Of a stretch of 64,000 nt of DNA, positions 60,919 to 64,000 are shown piece after piece. Numbering within the stretch: the first letter of the stretch is position 1; the number at the start of each line of letters is the position of its first letter. This DNA is from Mobilitalea sibirica (GTDB taxonomy: Bacteria > Bacillota > Clostridia > Lachnospirales > Lachnospiraceae): NCBI RefSeq assembly GCF_015999265.1, contig NZ_JAEAGR010000002.1, positions 1 to 64,000 on the forward strand. The letters are read 5' to 3'. A program made the position numbers and the translations under genes. The notes beneath the pieces were generated by a model. That model ran no database searches and was not told the DNA's origin. It saw only the letters and a list, made by a program, of their open reading frames with translations.

Positions 60919-61287
60919 TTACTCTGTGTTATTCATGATTTCTTTAATTAAAGCTATAATTTCCTCTGAATTGAAACCCAGCAACTTCATCTTATCTAAG
61001 AATTCCATAATTTGATCTTTCGCTGACTGCCCCTTTAGTTTTTTTATCATTACCTCATCAGAGGTTATATACCTTCCGCTAGTACGGTTTGTATAAATCA
61101 AACCGGTTCGCTCCAGTTCGGACAAAGCCTTTTGCATGGTGTTGGGATTAACGGTAGCTTCTGCGGCAAGATCTCTGACAGAGGGTAGCTTATCGCCGGG
61201 TTTATAATATCCGGAGATGATACCTGCCTGTATTTGTTCAATCAATTGAACATAAACAGGACGGTCTGAATTAAGCTCCCATTGCAT
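60919..61287 (-). CDS. GntR-family (YtrA subfamily) repressor
   Basis: This 122-residue protein has an N-terminal winged helix (PVYVQLIEQIQAGIISGYYK, PGDKLPSVRDLAAEATVNPN, TMQKALSELERTGLIYTNRT). Its C-terminal tail is only ~45 residues, as in the YtrA subfamily without a ligand domain. It should repress its own operon through the palindrome at 61322-61341. ATG 61287 follows GAAAGGAGTC. A TTG at 61293 is less likely. Confidence 0.93.
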   Translation of the reverse strand: MQWELNSDRPVYVQLIEQIQAGIISGYYKPGDKLPSVRDLAAEATVNPNTMQKALSELERTGLIYTNRTSGRYITSDEVMIKKLKGQSAKDQIMEFLDKMKLLGFNSEEIIALIKEIMNNTE

Positions 61288-61321
61288 TATCAAGACTCCT
61301 TTCTGAATTTTTTTGTACTAC

Positions 61322-61370
61322 TGTATTAAGTGGTTAATACAATAATACAATCAATTGTAATTTTTGTCAA
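61322..61370 (-). promoter_or_regulatory. promoter and GntR operator of the ABC operon
   Basis: On the minus strand TTGACA (61370-61365), a 17-bp spacer and TATTAT (61347-61342) are followed directly by the perfect palindrome TGTATTAA-CCAC-TTAATACA (61341-61322) at the transcription start. This is the expected place for repression by the GntR protein. Confidence 0.85.
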
Positions 61371-61675
61371 TAGTAAAAATAAAAAACTTTTGAGATTAGA
61401 TAATAATGGTTAGTTGCATAAAGAGTATTTTGCTCTTGTACAACTTGTTGTTTTATAAAGTTAAAGCTATTTGTGAAATATAGCAAATTGTCATTTTATT
61501 CTTTTTTATTCCCTGAATATGGGTTATAATAAAGAGTATACGATTTATTTAATTGAAATATTTTGTACGTTATTATCTTATTCTGCCAATAGGAATACTT
61601 CATAAACGTAAAAATACTGAGAAAGTACAGGTAATAGGAATTTAGATATAAGATACAATAAGTTAAGGAGAATTG

Positions 61676-63712
61676 ATGGAATACAACGATAGAATTAATG
61701 CAATCAAGGGAATAGGGGAGAAGACTGAGAAGGCATTCCATCGCCTTGGAATAGAGACAGTTCAGGATTTGTTGGAGCATTATCCAAGAGGATATGAGGT
61801 GTTTGAACATCCACGGGTAATTGCCGGATTAGAGGAAGGTGTAACTGCATCCATAGAAGCTTCCATTACCATGACACCTAAGGTGAAGAGGGTAAGAAAT
61901 CTACAGATAATTAATACCCAAGTTAAGGATGCTTCCGGAAGCATGCATTTGACCTGGTTTAATATGCCCTTTTTACAAAAGTCTCTTCGAATGGGATACC
62001 GTTATATTTTCAGGGGAAAGGTAATCCGTAAGAACGGTGTTCTGGTTATGGAACAACCCGGTATTTATCAGAAAGAGACCTATTATAAATTACTGAAGGT
62101 TCTGCAGCCGATCTATCCTTTGACGGAAGGAATTACAAACAAACTAATTTCAAAGGCCATGAAAGAGATACATAAGAATTTGGAATTTGCGAAAGATTAT
62201 ATTCCGAAGGCTGTTATAAAAGAAAATGCTCTTATGGACCGAACGAAAGCATTAAAGGAGATACATTTTCCAAAAGATAAGGAAACCATGGCAAGGGCAA
62301 GACACCGGCTGGTATTTGATGAGTTTTTTTTATATTCCTTAGCGCTTCGAAGGCTACGGGATAATAAAGTGATAAATAAATCCGATTTTAACCTGAGAGA
62401 GCGTGAGGAATGCGAACAACTAATTGAAGGCTTACCGTTTCCTTTAACCAAGGCGCAGATAAGGGTATGGGTGGAGATTAAAAAGGATTTGGCAGGAGAA
62501 TACGTTATGAATCGATTGATTCAAGGGGATGTAGGCTCGGGAAAAACAATTCTAGCGATTCTTACTCTATTGATGGCAGTAAAAAACGGTTATCAGGCCA
62601 GCTTAATGGTTCCGACCGAAGTTCTGGCAAAGCAGCATGAGAAGTCCTTAAGGTCAATGCTTGAGCAGTTTGGAGTATCCATATGTCTTCTTGTAGGTTC
62701 CATGACAGCAAAGGAGAAACGGGAGGCTTATGATCGGATTAAAAATCATAAGGCGGATATTATTGTAGGTACCCATGCCTTAATTCAGGAGAAGGTAGAG
62801 TATGATAATCTGGCCTTGGTAATTACCGATGAACAGCATCGTTTTGGAGTCAAGCAGAGGGAAGCATTGATGTCCAAGGGGAGTAAGCCCCATGTACTGG
62901 TTATGAGTGCAACTCCGATACCCAGGACCCTGGCAATCATTTTATATGGAGATCTTGATATATCAATTGTAGACGAGCTTCCGGCAAAGAGACTCCCGAT
63001 CAAAAATACAGTAGTTGATACTAATTACAGGACCAGTGCATACCGATTTATTGATAAGCAGGTAGCAGAGGGAAGACAGGCGTATGTTATCTGTCCTATG
63101 GTTGAAGAAAGTGAAGCAATCGAAGCGGAAAATGTTATAGAATATACAGAGCGACTTAAAGAAGTATTAGCAGCCCATGTTTCGGTGGAGTACCTTCATG
63201 GTAAGATGAAACCGAAGGAAAAGAATGAAGTGATGGAGCGTTTTGCTAAAGGGGATATCCATGTTCTGGTGTCCACAACCGTAGTGGAGGTTGGGGTGAA
63301 TGTTCCCAACGCAACCGTTATGATGGTGGAAAATGCGGAACGTTTTGGATTGGCTCAGCTTCATCAGTTGCGTGGTCGTGTGGGTCGTGGTGAGCATCAG
63401 TCTTATTGCATCTTTGTTTGCGGCAGTAACAGCAGAGAGGCAAGGGAGCGTCTGGAGATATTAAATAAATCCAACGACGGCTTTTTCATAGCGGGAGAAG
63501 ACCTAAAGCTTCGTGGACCCGGAGATATGTTTGGCATTAGACAGAGTGGGGCAATGGAATTTAAGATGGGTGATGTATTTAATGATGCGAAGGTTTTGAA
63601 GCAAGCCAGTGATGCTGTAAAGAACTTAAAGAATATGGAAGTGAATGCTATCTTTGAGGCAAATCCACAGCTTGAAGATAAGATATTAAACCGGAATACC
63701 GGTACTCTGTAA
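61676..63712 (+). CDS. recG: ATP-dependent DNA helicase RecG
   Basis: RecG drives fork regression and branch migration. The 678-residue protein has an N-terminal wedge/OB domain (RLGIETVQDLLEHYPRGYE). Helicase motifs follow: Walker A QGDVGSGKTILAILTL, DEQH (ITDEQHRFGVKQRE), motif III MSATPIPRTLA and motif VI QLHQLRGRVGRGEHQSYC. The TRG hook lies near the C-terminus. The length is normal. ATG 61676 after TAAGGAGAATTG is preferred to the TTG at 61673. The 300-base gap upstream holds a TATAAT near 61523. Confidence 0.97.
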   Translation: MEYNDRINAIKGIGEKTEKAFHRLGIETVQDLLEHYPRGYEVFEHPRVIAGLEEGVTASIEASITMTPKVKRVRNLQIINTQVKDASGSMHLTWFNMPFLQKSLRMGYRYIFRGKVIRKNGVLVMEQPGIYQKETYYKLLKVLQPIYPLTEGITNKLISKAMKEIHKNLEFAKDYIPKAVIKENALMDRTKALKEIHFPKDKETMARARHRLVFDEFFLYSLALRRLRDNKVINKSDFNLREREECEQLIEGLPFPLTKAQIRVWVEIKKDLAGEYVMNRLIQGDVGSGKTILAILTLLMAVKNGYQASLMVPTEVLAKQHEKSLRSMLEQFGVSICLLVGSMTAKEKREAYDRIKNHKADIIVGTHALIQEKVEYDNLALVITDEQHRFGVKQREALMSKGSKPHVLVMSATPIPRTLAIILYGDLDISIVDELPAKRLPIKNTVVDTNYRTSAYRFIDKQVAEGRQAYVICPMVEESEAIEAENVIEYTERLKEVLAAHVSVEYLHGKMKPKEKNEVMERFAKGDIHVLVSTTVVEVGVNVPNATVMMVENAERFGLAQLHQLRGRVGRGEHQSYCIFVCGSNSREARERLEILNKSNDGFFIAGEDLKLRGPGDMFGIRQSGAMEFKMGDVFNDAKVLKQASDAVKNLKNMEVNAIFEANPQLEDKILNRNTGTL

Positions 63713-63910
63713 CACGAAATGAATTGACTTTTTTGGTACAAGTGCACTATAAAATGAATAATGACCTATTAATTAATCAGACAAGGCTATTATTTAAATG
63801 ACGTATAAAGATTAGGATGACTTAGTGTCAGATATATATTATAAGCTTTTTATTTGCCAATATTTATAGTATAATCAATGCAAAAGCCTATGTGAATAAA
63901 AGAGGTGTCT

Positions 63911-64000
63911 ATGGCGACGAATGAGAATGCAATAACACATGACAGAACGGCTACATCGAAATTATCTGTGGTTATCCCTGTTTATCAGGAAGGTAGCCAT
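63911..64000 (+). CDS. family 2 glycosyltransferase, N-terminus (partial)
   Basis: An ATG at 63911 after AGAGGTGTCT opens a frame that runs off the window. After a polar start it reads KLSVVIPVYQEGSH, the classic first strand of GT2 (GT-A fold) glycosyltransferases (LSVVIPVYNEE). Only 30 residues are present, so the specific role cannot be given. Confidence 0.75.
   Translation, partial: MATNENAITHDRTATSKLSVVIPVYQEGSH

Overview
The window (about 35% GC, AGGAGG-type ribosome binding sites, frequent TTG/GTG starts) reads as a chromosome segment of a spore-forming, anaerobic Firmicute. It most likely belongs to the Lachnospiraceae (Clostridium cluster XIVa). Pointers are a GerW/YtfJ sporulation protein beside a DUF2953 protein, a giant two-domain acyl-CoA dehydratase activase, FloA with NfeD, a cysteine-rich L28, and the order rpmB - Asp23/YloU - DAK2/YloV - recG. 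No species is claimed.

Layout. 1-336 is the 3' end of a 23S rRNA gene, with no 5S gene after it. 0.7-11.1 kb holds small, mostly single-gene units (P-loop kinase, peptide deformylase, lipoprotein, MBL-fold hydrolase, zinc ribbon, cupin, kinase). Embedded in it is a cluster at 2.6-6.1 kb in which a histidine kinase and a LytTR response regulator bracket NfeD, FloA and a small protein. 11.2-17.7 kb carries a MalT-like LuxR regulator and then a tight four-gene operon: Asp-box propeller protein, YedE-type selenium/sulfur transporter, class V aminotransferase and DUF3343 protein. This gene set is usually associated with selenium or sulfur metabolism. 17.9-32.5 kb is a long run of unrelated accessory genes: GNAT acetyltransferases, two APH-type kinases, HIT, ClC, DUF3267, a J-domain protein, an acylphosphatase, lipoproteins, small membrane proteins, a DMP19-family remnant and an odd HAD fusion. 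Nearly all are on the + strand and singly promoted, like a cassette accretion zone. 32.7-39.6 kb holds a lone CheW, a zinc-ribbon membrane protein with a very acidic region, hisH, hisF, ung and a TPR/LRR protein. 40.2-46.6 kb has an APC permease converging on the 1412-residue activase, with a long inverted repeat between them. 46.9-55.5 kb has a LysM protein, a 37-codon small ORF before corA, and a corA - rhomboid-like - two ABC-2 permeases - unknown 483-residue protein operon, followed by DUF2953 and gerW. 55.7-64 kb is the rpmB-to-recG housekeeping region, interrupted by a DUF1653 gene and a minus-strand GntR/ABC cluster, and it ends in the start of a family 2 glycosyltransferase.

The strongest unexplained signal is a near-identical promoter module. 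It has TTGACA, an exact 17-bp spacer containing a dyad related to AATATAC...GTATATT, and a TATTAT/TATGAT -10. It occurs four times (706, 6282, 7974, 17871) in front of four unrelated accessory genes and suggests a shared regulator. Other points are a leader attenuator and paired ATGC-N4-GCAT boxes before the Big_2 surface protein, an HAD protein whose catalytic N-terminus is replaced by membrane segments, a ClC protein lacking the gating glutamate, 33-bp tandem repeats, and small genes at 47484 and 55970.
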